A stretch of 64,000 bases of DNA. Source: Chloracidobacterium sp. GTDB lineage: Bacteria; Acidobacteriota; Blastocatellia; Pyrinomonadales; Pyrinomonadaceae. Position numbers and translations under genes: made by a program. Within the stretch, counting starts at the first letter, position 1. Each line of letters begins with the position of its first letter. The notes beneath the pieces are model-generated. The model did no database searches, had not been told where the DNA came from, and worked only from the letters and a program-made list of their open reading frames with translations. Location of the stretch: the NCBI GenBank assembly GCA_016715795.1, contig JADJXP010000002.1, positions 744,001 to 808,000 on the forward strand. Direction: 5' to 3'. Below are positions 36,921 to 43,972 of the stretch, piece by piece.

Positions 36921-36930
36921 GAGGCGAACA

Positions 36931-37044
36931 ATGAAAGTAAGGCCTTCGGTAAAGAAAATGTGTGACAAGTGCAAGGTGATCCACCGCAGGGGCGTCGTGC
37001 GCGTCATCTGTGATAACCCCAAGCACAAACAACGACAGGGATAG
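36931..37044 (+). CDS. rpmJ: 50S ribosomal protein L36 (zinc type)
   Basis: 37 residues: MKVRPSVKKMCDKCKVIHRR, ending VICDNPKHKQRQG. Three Cys (11, 14, 27) and His32 form the zinc site, so this is the C+ form. It starts 10 bp after infA with GAGGCGAACA before the ATG, and is followed by rpsM after 6 bp. Confidence 0.95.
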   Translation: MKVRPSVKKMCDKCKVIHRRGVVRVICDNPKHKQRQG

Positions 37045-37050
37045 CGAATT

Positions 37051-37434
37051 ATGGCTCGTATAGCAGGAGTTGACCTACCGCCCAACAAACGGGCACAGAT
37101 CGGAATGACCTATATCTACGGTATAGGCAAATCGCGCGCTACCGACATCCTTGGCAAGGTCGGCGTCGATATCCACACAAAGATCAAGGACATCAGCGAA
37201 GACGATCTCAATAAGATCCGTGCTTTGCTCGACACCGAAGGCGAGATCGAGGGCGACCTTCGCAAGCGTGTCCAGATGGACATCAAGCGGCTGATGGACA
37301 TCGGCTGCTATCGTGGCCTCCGACATCGTCGGAGCCTGCCGGTTCGCGGACAAAGGACGCATACCAACGCTCGTACACGCAAGGGGCCGCGCAAGGCAGC
37401 CGTTGCCAAGAAGAAAGCTCCGGGCAAGAAGTAA
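37051..37434 (+). CDS. rpsM: 30S ribosomal protein S13
   Basis: 127 residues: MARIAGVDLPPNKRAQIGMTYIYGIG, GCYRGLRHRRSLPVRGQRTHTNARTRKGPRK. It contacts tRNA and forms bridge B1. It opens the alpha part of the cluster. Confidence 0.97.
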   Translation: MARIAGVDLPPNKRAQIGMTYIYGIGKSRATDILGKVGVDIHTKIKDISEDDLNKIRALLDTEGEIEGDLRKRVQMDIKRLMDIGCYRGLRHRRSLPVRGQRTHTNARTRKGPRKAAVAKKKAPGKK

Positions 37435-37444
37435 TCACTGAGAT

Positions 37445-37846
37445 ATGGCTAAAGCAGCAGCTACTAAGAAGAAGACCTTTAAGAAGCGCGAGAAGAAGAA
37501 CATTCCGGTCGGGATCGTTCACATATCGGCCTCGTTCAATAATACGCTTATCTCGATCACAGACGCCGAGGGCAACCTGGTCGCACAGTGTTCGTCCGGT
37601 GCGCGCGGGTTCCGCGGCAGCCGAAAGGGAACTCCCTTTGCGGCCCAACAGGCTGCGACGGAAGTCGCTCGTAAAGCGCTTGATGCGGGAATGCGTGAGG
37701 TTGAGGTCCGCGTCAAAGGACCCGGTGGCGGACGCGAGTCGGCGATCAGGGCTGTAAGCCAGGTCGGCATCCGCGTGACGTCAATACGCGATACGACGCC
37801 GATCCCGCATAACGGCTGCAGGCCGCCGAAAAGGCGAAGAGTTTGA
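37445..37846 (+). CDS. rpsK: 30S ribosomal protein S11
   Basis: 133 residues with GIVHISASFNNTLISITDAEGN, SSGARGFRGSRKGTPFAAQQAA and IRDTTPIPHNGCRPPKRRRV. Standard order before rpsD. Confidence 0.97.
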   Translation: MAKAAATKKKTFKKREKKNIPVGIVHISASFNNTLISITDAEGNLVAQCSSGARGFRGSRKGTPFAAQQAATEVARKALDAGMREVEVRVKGPGGGRESAIRAVSQVGIRVTSIRDTTPIPHNGCRPPKRRRV

Positions 37847-37927
37847 TCTTGGTTCTGATGTCATACTAAAGTTTGACCTCAGACCGTTTTATCGAAAGGA
37901 AGAAGGGCATACGGGCCTGTAAACTTT

Positions 37928-37945
37928 TCCGCCCGAAGAGGCGGA
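37928..37945. other. small hairpin in the rpsK-rpsD gap
   Basis: TCCGCC-N6-GGCGGA within the 114-bp gap before rpsD. The gap has no ORF. It may be a leader structure, as S4 often regulates its own operon, but no known motif is recognised. Confidence 0.3.
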
Positions 37946-37960
37946 GGCAGAAAATAGATT

Positions 37961-38593
37961 ATGGCTAGATACAGAGATGCGGTGTGCAGGCTGTGCCGCC
38001 GCGAAGGTGCAAAGTTATTCCTCAAGGGTGACCGGTGTTACAAGCCGTCGTGTGCTATTGAAAAACGCGGAACCAATCCGCCGGGCCAGCATGGTGCTGC
38101 CCGCCGCAAGATGCTCCAAGGCTATGGTGAGCAGCTTCGCGAAAAGCAGAAGGTAAAACGCATTTACTTTATTCTCGAAAAGCAATTCAGGACGTATTTT
38201 GAGAAGGCTCGCCGCCAGAAAGGCGTTACGGGTGAAAACCTGCTTTTCATGCTCGAAAGACGGTTGGATAACGTTGTGTACCGTTCCGGTTTTTCGACCT
38301 CACGCCGTCAAGCCCGTCAGCTGGTCAATCACGGCCATGTGACGGTCAATGATCGCAAGGTCAACATCCCTTCCTTCCAGGTAAAAGCCGGTGATGTGGT
38401 CGCGGTCAAACCTCGCAGCCAGAAAAACCCGCACATAGAAGGTGCATGGTCGACGGCTATTGGCCGCGGGCGTCCTGCATGGCTAAGTGCTCCAAGCAAG
38501 GAATTGGCAGTAACTGTTTCGGGCCTGCCGAAGCGCGAGGACATCGACGCAAATATCAATGAGCAGCTGATCGTTGAGCTTTACAGTAAGTAA
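37961..38593 (+). CDS. rpsD: 30S ribosomal protein S4 (zinc type)
   Basis: 210 residues. The N-terminus has a four-Cys zinc site (CRLCRREGAKLFLKGDRC then SC), followed by the S4 RNA-binding domain (MLERRLDNVVYRSGFSTSRRQARQLVNHGHV). It is a primary binder of 16S rRNA and a translational repressor in several bacteria. Next gene is rpoA. Confidence 0.97.
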   Translation: MARYRDAVCRLCRREGAKLFLKGDRCYKPSCAIEKRGTNPPGQHGAARRKMLQGYGEQLREKQKVKRIYFILEKQFRTYFEKARRQKGVTGENLLFMLERRLDNVVYRSGFSTSRRQARQLVNHGHVTVNDRKVNIPSFQVKAGDVVAVKPRSQKNPHIEGAWSTAIGRGRPAWLSAPSKELAVTVSGLPKREDIDANINEQLIVELYSK

Positions 38594-38602
38594 CAAGTAG
38601 CG

Positions 38603-38669
38603 GGTTGGCCGAAGTAGCCGGGCCTGAAGAGTCGTTCTTCTCTTTGGCCGTTCGGGGACAAAGCCAACC
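38603..38669. promoter_or_regulatory. structured spacer between rpsD and rpoA
   Basis: GGTTGGC at 38603-38609 pairs with GCCAACC at 38663-38669, closing a 67-nt domain that holds further short stems, and is followed by TTTT. It fills nearly all of the 99-bp gap. It could adjust the ratio of rpoA to ribosomal transcripts or be an S4 target; no family match is recognised. Confidence 0.4.
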
Positions 38670-38692
38670 TTTTGGACAAAAAAGAACAAATT

Positions 38693-39709
38693 ATGACGCA
38701 GAGCAATCATTGGACAGATTTTCAGATGCCGAGCCGACTCAACGTCGATAGCGAGACACTGACCAACCGCTATGGAAAGTTTCACGCCGCACCATTCGAG
38801 CGTGGCTTTGGGACCACTATAGGCAATTCGATCCGACGGGCATTACTTTCCTCGATCGAAGGGGCGGCGGTAACAGCCGTTAAGATCGACGGCGTAGAGC
38901 ATGAGTTTTCATCGATCAAGGGCGTGGTTGAGGACGCGACCGACGTGATTCTCAACCTCAAGCAGGTGCCCTTTATCTTGCACGGCACCGGCCCGAAGTC
39001 ACTGTCGATAAGCAAGAAGGGTGCCGGCGCCGTCATGAGCGGCGACATCGAGACGGACAGCGACGTTGAGGTCCTCGATCCCGATGTACACATCGCGACT
39101 ATCAGCCAGAGCGGCAGCCTAAATCTTGAGATGCGGCTAAAGCGGGGACGCGGCTATGTTTCGGCGGAGTTTAATAACGACGAAGATCTCTCGGTCGGAT
39201 ATATTCCGATCGATTCGGTCCACACCCCGATCAAGAAGGTCAACTTCAGCGTCGATAAGACACGTCAGGGCTCGAACACCGAATACGACCGCCTCACGAT
39301 CGAGGTCTGGACTGACGGCTCGGTCAGGCCCGAAGATTCGATCGGGCTGGCGGCGAAGTTGATCAAAGACCACATGTCCATCTTTATCAACTTTGAGGAG
39401 GAGGAAGAGGAATACAAGTACGAGGACATAGCTCGGCCGCCTTTGATGCGCAACGATCTGCTGGACAAATCGGTCGATGAGCTTGAGCTTTCGGTTCGCT
39501 CGTACAACTGCCTGAAGAACGCAGATATCCGATCCATACGTGACCTTATCCGTCGTAGTGAAAAGGACATGCTGGGCACCAAGAATTTTGGCAAAAAGTC
39601 ATTGACCGAGATCAAGGATATGCTCCATGGCATGGGCCTTGATTTTGGTATGGACTTTGACGAACAGGGAAACCCGATCCCGGGCTCGGGCGGACGCGAC
39701 CTGGACTAG
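38693..39709 (+). CDS. rpoA: DNA-directed RNA polymerase alpha subunit
   Basis: 338 residues. The N-terminal domain has FERGFGTTIGNSIRRALLSSIEGAAVTAVKIDG, and the C-terminal domain has SVRSYNCLKNADIRSIRDLI and GTKNFGKKSLTEI for DNA and activator contact. The ATG at 38693 (MTQSNHWTDF) is preferred to the TTG at 38672. Confidence 0.97.
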   Translation: MTQSNHWTDFQMPSRLNVDSETLTNRYGKFHAAPFERGFGTTIGNSIRRALLSSIEGAAVTAVKIDGVEHEFSSIKGVVEDATDVILNLKQVPFILHGTGPKSLSISKKGAGAVMSGDIETDSDVEVLDPDVHIATISQSGSLNLEMRLKRGRGYVSAEFNNDEDLSVGYIPIDSVHTPIKKVNFSVDKTRQGSNTEYDRLTIEVWTDGSVRPEDSIGLAAKLIKDHMSIFINFEEEEEEYKYEDIARPPLMRNDLLDKSVDELELSVRSYNCLKNADIRSIRDLIRRSEKDMLGTKNFGKKSLTEIKDMLHGMGLDFGMDFDEQGNPIPGSGGRDLD

Positions 39710-39713
39710 AGAA

Positions 39714-40217
39714 ATGAGACACAAAAAGGCACATCGCAAACTAGGAAGGACCACCGAACACCGTATATCGATGCTGCGCAATCTGGCGACCTCATTGATA
39801 AACGCCGAGAATGAGCATCTGGTTACTACCGTGCAGAAGGCAAAGGAACTGCGCCCTTTCATCGAGAAAGTGATAACACTCGCGCGCAAGGCACAGACGC
39901 TGGAAGGCGACGACGCCGGCGTACGCGAAGTCCACCTCAGGCGTCAGGCGGCGAAGTTCTTCCATGCAGGTAACTCAACGTTCAAACTCGCGGCGAGCCG
40001 CTTTCGTGGTAAGAAGGGCGAGGCCAAAGAGCCGATCGAGCGTACCGCCGGAGTGAAAGCCGTCCAGCGTCTCTTCGATGAACTCGGTGCTCGCTATAAG
40101 GATCGCAATGGCGGTTACACCAGGATCATTCGGGTGGGACGCCGTCAGGGCGACAATGCCGAGATGGCTGTGATAGAGTTGGTCGATAATCCGCAGGAAA
40201 TGGCGGCGAATGGGTAA
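39714..40217 (+). CDS. rplQ: 50S ribosomal protein L17
   Basis: 167 residues from MRHKKAHRKLGRTTEHRISMLRNL, the usual start; a longer frame beginning inside rpoA (39627) is rejected. About 40 residues more than E. coli, mostly a middle insert and a C-terminal end common outside Proteobacteria. Last ribosomal gene of the super-cluster. Confidence 0.95.
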   Translation: MRHKKAHRKLGRTTEHRISMLRNLATSLINAENEHLVTTVQKAKELRPFIEKVITLARKAQTLEGDDAGVREVHLRRQAAKFFHAGNSTFKLAASRFRGKKGEAKEPIERTAGVKAVQRLFDELGARYKDRNGGYTRIIRVGRRQGDNAEMAVIELVDNPQEMAANG

Positions 40218-40238
40218 TCCCGGTCACGGAGGCCAGAT

Positions 40239-40775
40239 ATGACTGATTCGGCTTCAGCAAGAGCGAGCGACGTGGATAGAAAGGGCGATAAAAGGAACGC
40301 GGGCGATGCGTCATTTGACATGGACGAGCTTCAGGCCCTCGCGGCTTTGGTCAACGAGCACGGCTTCACGGACTTTGAGTTTGAGAATGAGAATATCAGG
40401 GTAAGGTTGAGCAAGATGACAAGCACTGCTGTCGCTCAGGCCCCGGCGGCCCCGTCACTACCCGTCGCTGCTCCAGTTACGGGCCCGATCGCTCAGCCTG
40501 AAACTGAAACGGCGGCGGACGCGGACGCGGACGTAGGCTTGCACAAGATCATATCGCCGATCGTCGGCACATTCTATCGGGCCTCAGGGCCTGATAAGGA
40601 TCCGTACGTTAGCGAGGGCAGCAACGTCGGCCCAGAGACAACCGTTTGCATCGTTGAGGCGATGAAATTGATGAACGAGATTCAGGCCGAGGTTTCAGGC
40701 GAGATCGTCAAGATCTACGTCGAGAACGGCCAGCCTGTCGAATTCGGCCAGGCATTGTTTGGCGTTAAGAAATAG
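40239..40775 (+). CDS. accB: biotin carboxyl carrier protein of acetyl-CoA carboxylase
   Basis: 178 residues. The N-terminal part (MDELQALAALVNEHGFTDFEFENENIRVRLSKM) and an Ala/Pro linker lead to the biotinyl domain with Lys143 in VEAMKLMNEI. It carries CO2 for malonyl-CoA synthesis. It begins 21 bp after rplQ, so it may be read from the ribosomal cluster. A 20-residue leader (SASARASDVDRK...) precedes the core. Confidence 0.95.
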   Translation: MTDSASARASDVDRKGDKRNAGDASFDMDELQALAALVNEHGFTDFEFENENIRVRLSKMTSTAVAQAPAAPSLPVAAPVTGPIAQPETETAADADADVGLHKIISPIVGTFYRASGPDKDPYVSEGSNVGPETTVCIVEAMKLMNEIQAEVSGEIVKIYVENGQPVEFGQALFGVKK

Positions 40776-40779
40776 GTTT

Positions 40780-40847
40780 GTGAGCAGTAAGCAGATAGCG
40801 GTGAGCAGTTCTTCTCCGACTGCTAACCGTTGACTGCTTACTGCTGA
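40780..40847. repeat. heptamer palindromic island between accB and accC
   Basis: Left units GTGAGCA, GTAAGCA, GATAGCG, GTGAGCA (40780-40807) and right units CTGCTAA, CCGTTGA, CTGCTTA, CTGCTGA (40820-40847) pair around GTTCTTCTCCGA. It ends 8 bp before the accC ATG and leaves no Shine-Dalgarno. Confidence 0.88.
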
Positions 40848-40854
40848 CTTTTTT

Positions 40855-42207
40855 ATGCGTGATATACGCAAAATTCTCGTAGCTAACCGGGGCGAGATCG
40901 CCTGTCGGATCATCTGGACGTGCAAGGAGATGGGCATTAAGACCGTCGCCGTTCATTCAGAGGCCGACCGCGAAGCCCTGCATGTGCGATACGCCGACGA
41001 GGCGGTTTGTATCGGTCCCGCACCGTCGGCCGAGAGCTATCTGAACATTCCGGCGATAATTTCCGCCGCCGAGATCACAAACGCCGACGCCGTGCATCCC
41101 GGCTATGGGTTTCTTGCAGAATCAGCGACTTTTGCGACCATATGCGGCGATTGCAATATTAAGTTTATCGGCCCTAGTGCCGACGTTATTGCCATGATGG
41201 GCGACAAGGTCGAGGCCCGGCGGACGATGACGGCCGCGGGTGTTCCGATCCTTCCCGGCAGCCCGGACCCGATCGAATCGGCTGAGGAGGCCAAGAAACT
41301 GGCGCTTGCGATCGGCTTTCCGCTGATCATCAAGGCCGCTGCAGGCGGCGGTGGGCGGGGTATGCGTATCGTCCGGCAGGAAAGCGAACTTGTCGGGCAA
41401 CTCGAGACAGCCCAGGCTGAGGCGCTTGCCGCTTTTAAGAACGGATCGGTCTATATCGAACGTTACGTCGAGCGGCCCCGGCACATCGAGATCCAGGTGC
41501 TGGCTGACGAACACGGCAATACTATCCACCTTGGCGAACGTGAATGCACTATCCAGCGTCGTCATCAGAAACTGCTGGAGGAGGCTCCGTCACCCGCGAT
41601 CTCACCAGAGATTCGCGAACAGATGGGTGCTGTCGCCGTCAAAGCCTGTCAGGAGATCGGCTATGCAAGTGCGGGCACGTTCGAGTTCTTGCTGGATGAG
41701 GACGACAGCTTCTACTTCATGGAGATGAATACGCGGATCCAGGTAGAGCATCCCGTAACCGAAATGGTGACCCTCGCGGATATCGTGAGGAATCAGGTGC
41801 GGATCGCGACGGGTGAAAACATTGGTTATTCTCAGGATGAGGTCCAGATCGTCGGCCATGCGATAGAATGCCGCATCAATGCCGAGGATCCGGTGAAATT
41901 CACGCCGAGTCCCGGACGCATCACCGCGTTCAACTTTCCAGGTGGGCCTGGCGTCCGTGTCGATACGGCCGTCTATCCGGGCTATGTAGTGCCGCCGTAT
42001 TACGATTCGATGATCGCAAAACTGATCGTCCTCGCCCGGACGCGTGAATTGGCGATAGCCCGGATGCAGCGGGCGCTGGACGTTATGGTGATCGAAGGGA
42101 TCAAGACGACTCTTCCGCTTCATAAGGCGATCATGGCTGACGAGAATTTCCAGAAAGGAAACTTCTCGACCAAGTTTATGGAAGAGTTTAAGTACGATGT
42201 CAGCTAA
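40855..42207 (+). CDS. accC: biotin carboxylase subunit of acetyl-CoA carboxylase
   Basis: 450 residues, ATP-grasp: ILVANRGEIACRIIWTCKEMG, the glycine-rich KAAAGGGGRGMRIV, HIEIQVLADEHGN and the catalytic EMNTRIQVEHPVTE. It carboxylates the biotin on AccB. Its ATG follows the repeat island directly; no ribosome site is seen. It pairs with accB; the carboxyltransferase genes are not in the window. Confidence 0.96.
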   Translation: MRDIRKILVANRGEIACRIIWTCKEMGIKTVAVHSEADREALHVRYADEAVCIGPAPSAESYLNIPAIISAAEITNADAVHPGYGFLAESATFATICGDCNIKFIGPSADVIAMMGDKVEARRTMTAAGVPILPGSPDPIESAEEAKKLALAIGFPLIIKAAAGGGGRGMRIVRQESELVGQLETAQAEALAAFKNGSVYIERYVERPRHIEIQVLADEHGNTIHLGERECTIQRRHQKLLEEAPSPAISPEIREQMGAVAVKACQEIGYASAGTFEFLLDEDDSFYFMEMNTRIQVEHPVTEMVTLADIVRNQVRIATGENIGYSQDEVQIVGHAIECRINAEDPVKFTPSPGRITAFNFPGGPGVRVDTAVYPGYVVPPYYDSMIAKLIVLARTRELAIARMQRALDVMVIEGIKTTLPLHKAIMADENFQKGNFSTKFMEEFKYDVS

Positions 42208-42228
42208 CAGTGAACAGGCTGGCGAGCT

Positions 42229-42400
42229 TTAACGGACGTAGGTAGACTGTATTGGAATGTCACCATTGGTCCCGAACCCCGTGCCCCAAAACCTTCCGTC
42301 GAGTGTTGGATGTACCAAATCCCATTTGAAGTCGTAGTATCTTGACTCAGAAAAGTTCTGACTTCGTTCATTATGCACCCATTGATCTATATTGCAAGAG
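42229..42400 (-). pseudogene. relic of an FG-GAP repeat protein C-terminus
   Basis: On the minus strand a frame without a start codon reads from just inside the methyltransferase stop to TAA at 42229-42231 and ends FWGTGFGTNGDIPIQSTYVR. This matches the final repeat of the two FG-GAP proteins here (FGTSGDIPV and FGAATDTPMPKAYVP). In another frame of the same DNA SNGIWYIQHS also matches the repeat, which suggests an old frameshift. The 199-bp gap holds nothing else. Confidence 0.5.
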
Positions 42401-42406
42401 GTTTCT

Positions 42407-43198
42407 TCAACCGCTCTTTCTCATTTCGATCACACGTATTGATCCGTAGTAATTCAGAAACGGAATGGCGTTTAGAATTGTGCCGTCAACTTGAATGGCA
42501 AGTTTGAGCGCCGTGTCGGAAAAGCCAAGGGCTTCGATAAGGTTTACGAAGGGCAACGAAAAGGCCTTTGCCTCGAAACTTTCAAATGGGGCTGCAAAGT
42601 CCTTCAATTCTCGGTCTGTTAACGGCCTTTCGTAGGGCGAGACATCGGGTGACTGGTAAGGGATCAGATTGCGGACAAATCTAATGAACTTGGAGTTTCT
42701 CACAGGCTCGAAAAAGATCGCTCTGCCACCTTTTGCTAGCACCCTGAAAACTTCCTTCGATGAAAGGTCAAGGTCGAGATGGTGTAGGATTGCAATTCCC
42801 AAGACCACATCAATTGACTCATCCTCTAGTGGCAACTCGTGGGCTGAGCCGACCTTAAATTCGAAGTCAGTGTATCCATGCAGGGCCATCCGACGCTCGG
42901 CAAGTTGTATGAGCTCGGGCGAAATATCCACTCCGACGGGCGTTCCGCCGTGCGCAGCGATAAGTACGCTGTTCTCGCCCGCTCCACACCCGTAATCCAG
43001 CACTCTCTGCCCGGAAGCATTGCCTAGGAGGTTATACGCATACTCTAACGGAAAAGGAGAATCCGCGGGCGGATCGAGGTAACGCTGAACGATCGAATCT
43101 GATAGCTCCAAATCCTCATTCTGACGTTTTTTCGCCTCAGATCCGCTCCGCTCAACCTCAATGCCTTCCCACACCGCGATGTCACTTGCATCCATCAT
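42407..43198 (-). CDS. class I SAM-dependent methyltransferase
   Basis: 263 residues. Motif I VLDYGCGAGENS (about residues 66-77), motif II GVDISPEL, and the DVVLGIAILHHLD stretch place it in the Methyltransf_11 group. The substrate is unknown. It stands alone on the minus strand between accC and rpsO and by eye is less GC-rich than its neighbours, with an FG-GAP relic behind it, so it may be a late arrival. Confidence 0.85.
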   Translation of the reverse strand: MMDASDIAVWEGIEVERSGSEAKKRQNEDLELSDSIVQRYLDPPADSPFPLEYAYNLLGNASGQRVLDYGCGAGENSVLIAAHGGTPVGVDISPELIQLAERRMALHGYTDFEFKVGSAHELPLEDESIDVVLGIAILHHLDLDLSSKEVFRVLAKGGRAIFFEPVRNSKFIRFVRNLIPYQSPDVSPYERPLTDRELKDFAAPFESFEAKAFSLPFVNLIEALGFSDTALKLAIQVDGTILNAIPFLNYYGSIRVIEMRKSG

Positions 43199-43524
43199 AA
43201 ATCCGATACACCTGCCAACCTTACGTAAAATTACAATAGGCGTTCATTTCCACCTAAAATCCCGGAGCAGCCAGGTCGAGATTTGCCGACATTCCGATAG
43301 AAATAGATCGAAGTGTTGGATTTGTCAGGACGGAATTGAGACACCACCTGAACCGGGAAAGAGAACAGTGAAAAGCGAGTTGCCCGATCCGTGTAAATGT
43401 TAGACAATAAAGCAGGACACTATTCACTATTAGTTAGTAGTTATTCACAAATTTTCGCGGTTTCCGCGCTTAGGACGCGGAGGGACTGCGAGCCAAAAGG
43501 AGAGGCCATCAAGGCAAGACAAAG
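43199..43524. other. 326-bp gap upstream of rpsO
   Basis: The gap between the divergent methyltransferase and rpsO has no credible gene. It holds a weak heptamer island (43419-43446) and the rpsO ribosome site AAAAGGAGAG. A TTGCCC-N17-GACAAT pair around 43380-43408 is a poor promoter candidate. Confidence 0.4.
43419..43446. repeat. weak heptamer island upstream of rpsO
   Basis: Units ACTATTC, ACTATTA, GTTAGTA, GTTATTC follow at 7-bp steps. Complementarity is limited, so it is a doubtful member of the family. Confidence 0.45.
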
Positions 43525-43794
43525 ATGTCAACATTGAAAGAAACGAAAGAGAAAATAGTTACCGATAATCGGATCCACGCCAGCGATACGGGTTCGTCAC
43601 AAGTTCAGATCGCACTGCTCACGCAGCGGATCAACGCGCTGACCGAGCACTTCAAGATCCATAAGAAAGACAACAATTCGCGTCGAGGCTTGCTTCAGTT
43701 GGTCTCGCGACGTAGAAAATTGCTTGATTATCTAAAGCATCGTGATATCGAACAGTATCACGAGCTGATCAAGAAACTCGGCATACGCCGATAA
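43525..43794 (+). CDS. rpsO: 30S ribosomal protein S15
   Basis: 89 residues with DTGSSQVQIALLTQRINALTEHFKIHKKDNNSRRGLLQLVSRRRKLLDYLK, full family length. It is a primary 16S binder. It has a strong ribosome site and is followed by pnp, the classic pair. Confidence 0.97.
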   Translation: MSTLKETKEKIVTDNRIHASDTGSSQVQIALLTQRINALTEHFKIHKKDNNSRRGLLQLVSRRRKLLDYLKHRDIEQYHELIKKLGIRR

Positions 43795-43917
43795 GAGTTA
43801 CGGCTTCTTCGAGCCGAACCATATAGAGATCCTTTCGAAGAAATTGCCCCGAGCTGCTGAACGTGACAGCGAAAACTAGCCGGGACAAGTTTGGATCTAG
43901 TCGAATCTAACGATTGT

Positions 43918-43956
43918 AACGACGAAAGGGCTTCACGTCATAGCTCTTTCGTCGTT
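43918..43956. promoter_or_regulatory. rpsO-pnp intergenic hairpin
   Basis: A perfect 11-bp stem (AACGACGAAAG / CTTTCGTCGTT) that extends inward by GCT/AGC past one mismatch, followed by GTTTTT and then the pnp ribosome site AAGGAAC. In E. coli a similar leader stem is the RNase III target for PNPase autocontrol; here it could be that, a partial terminator, or both. Confidence 0.6.
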
Positions 43957-43972
43957 GTTTTTAAGGAACAAA

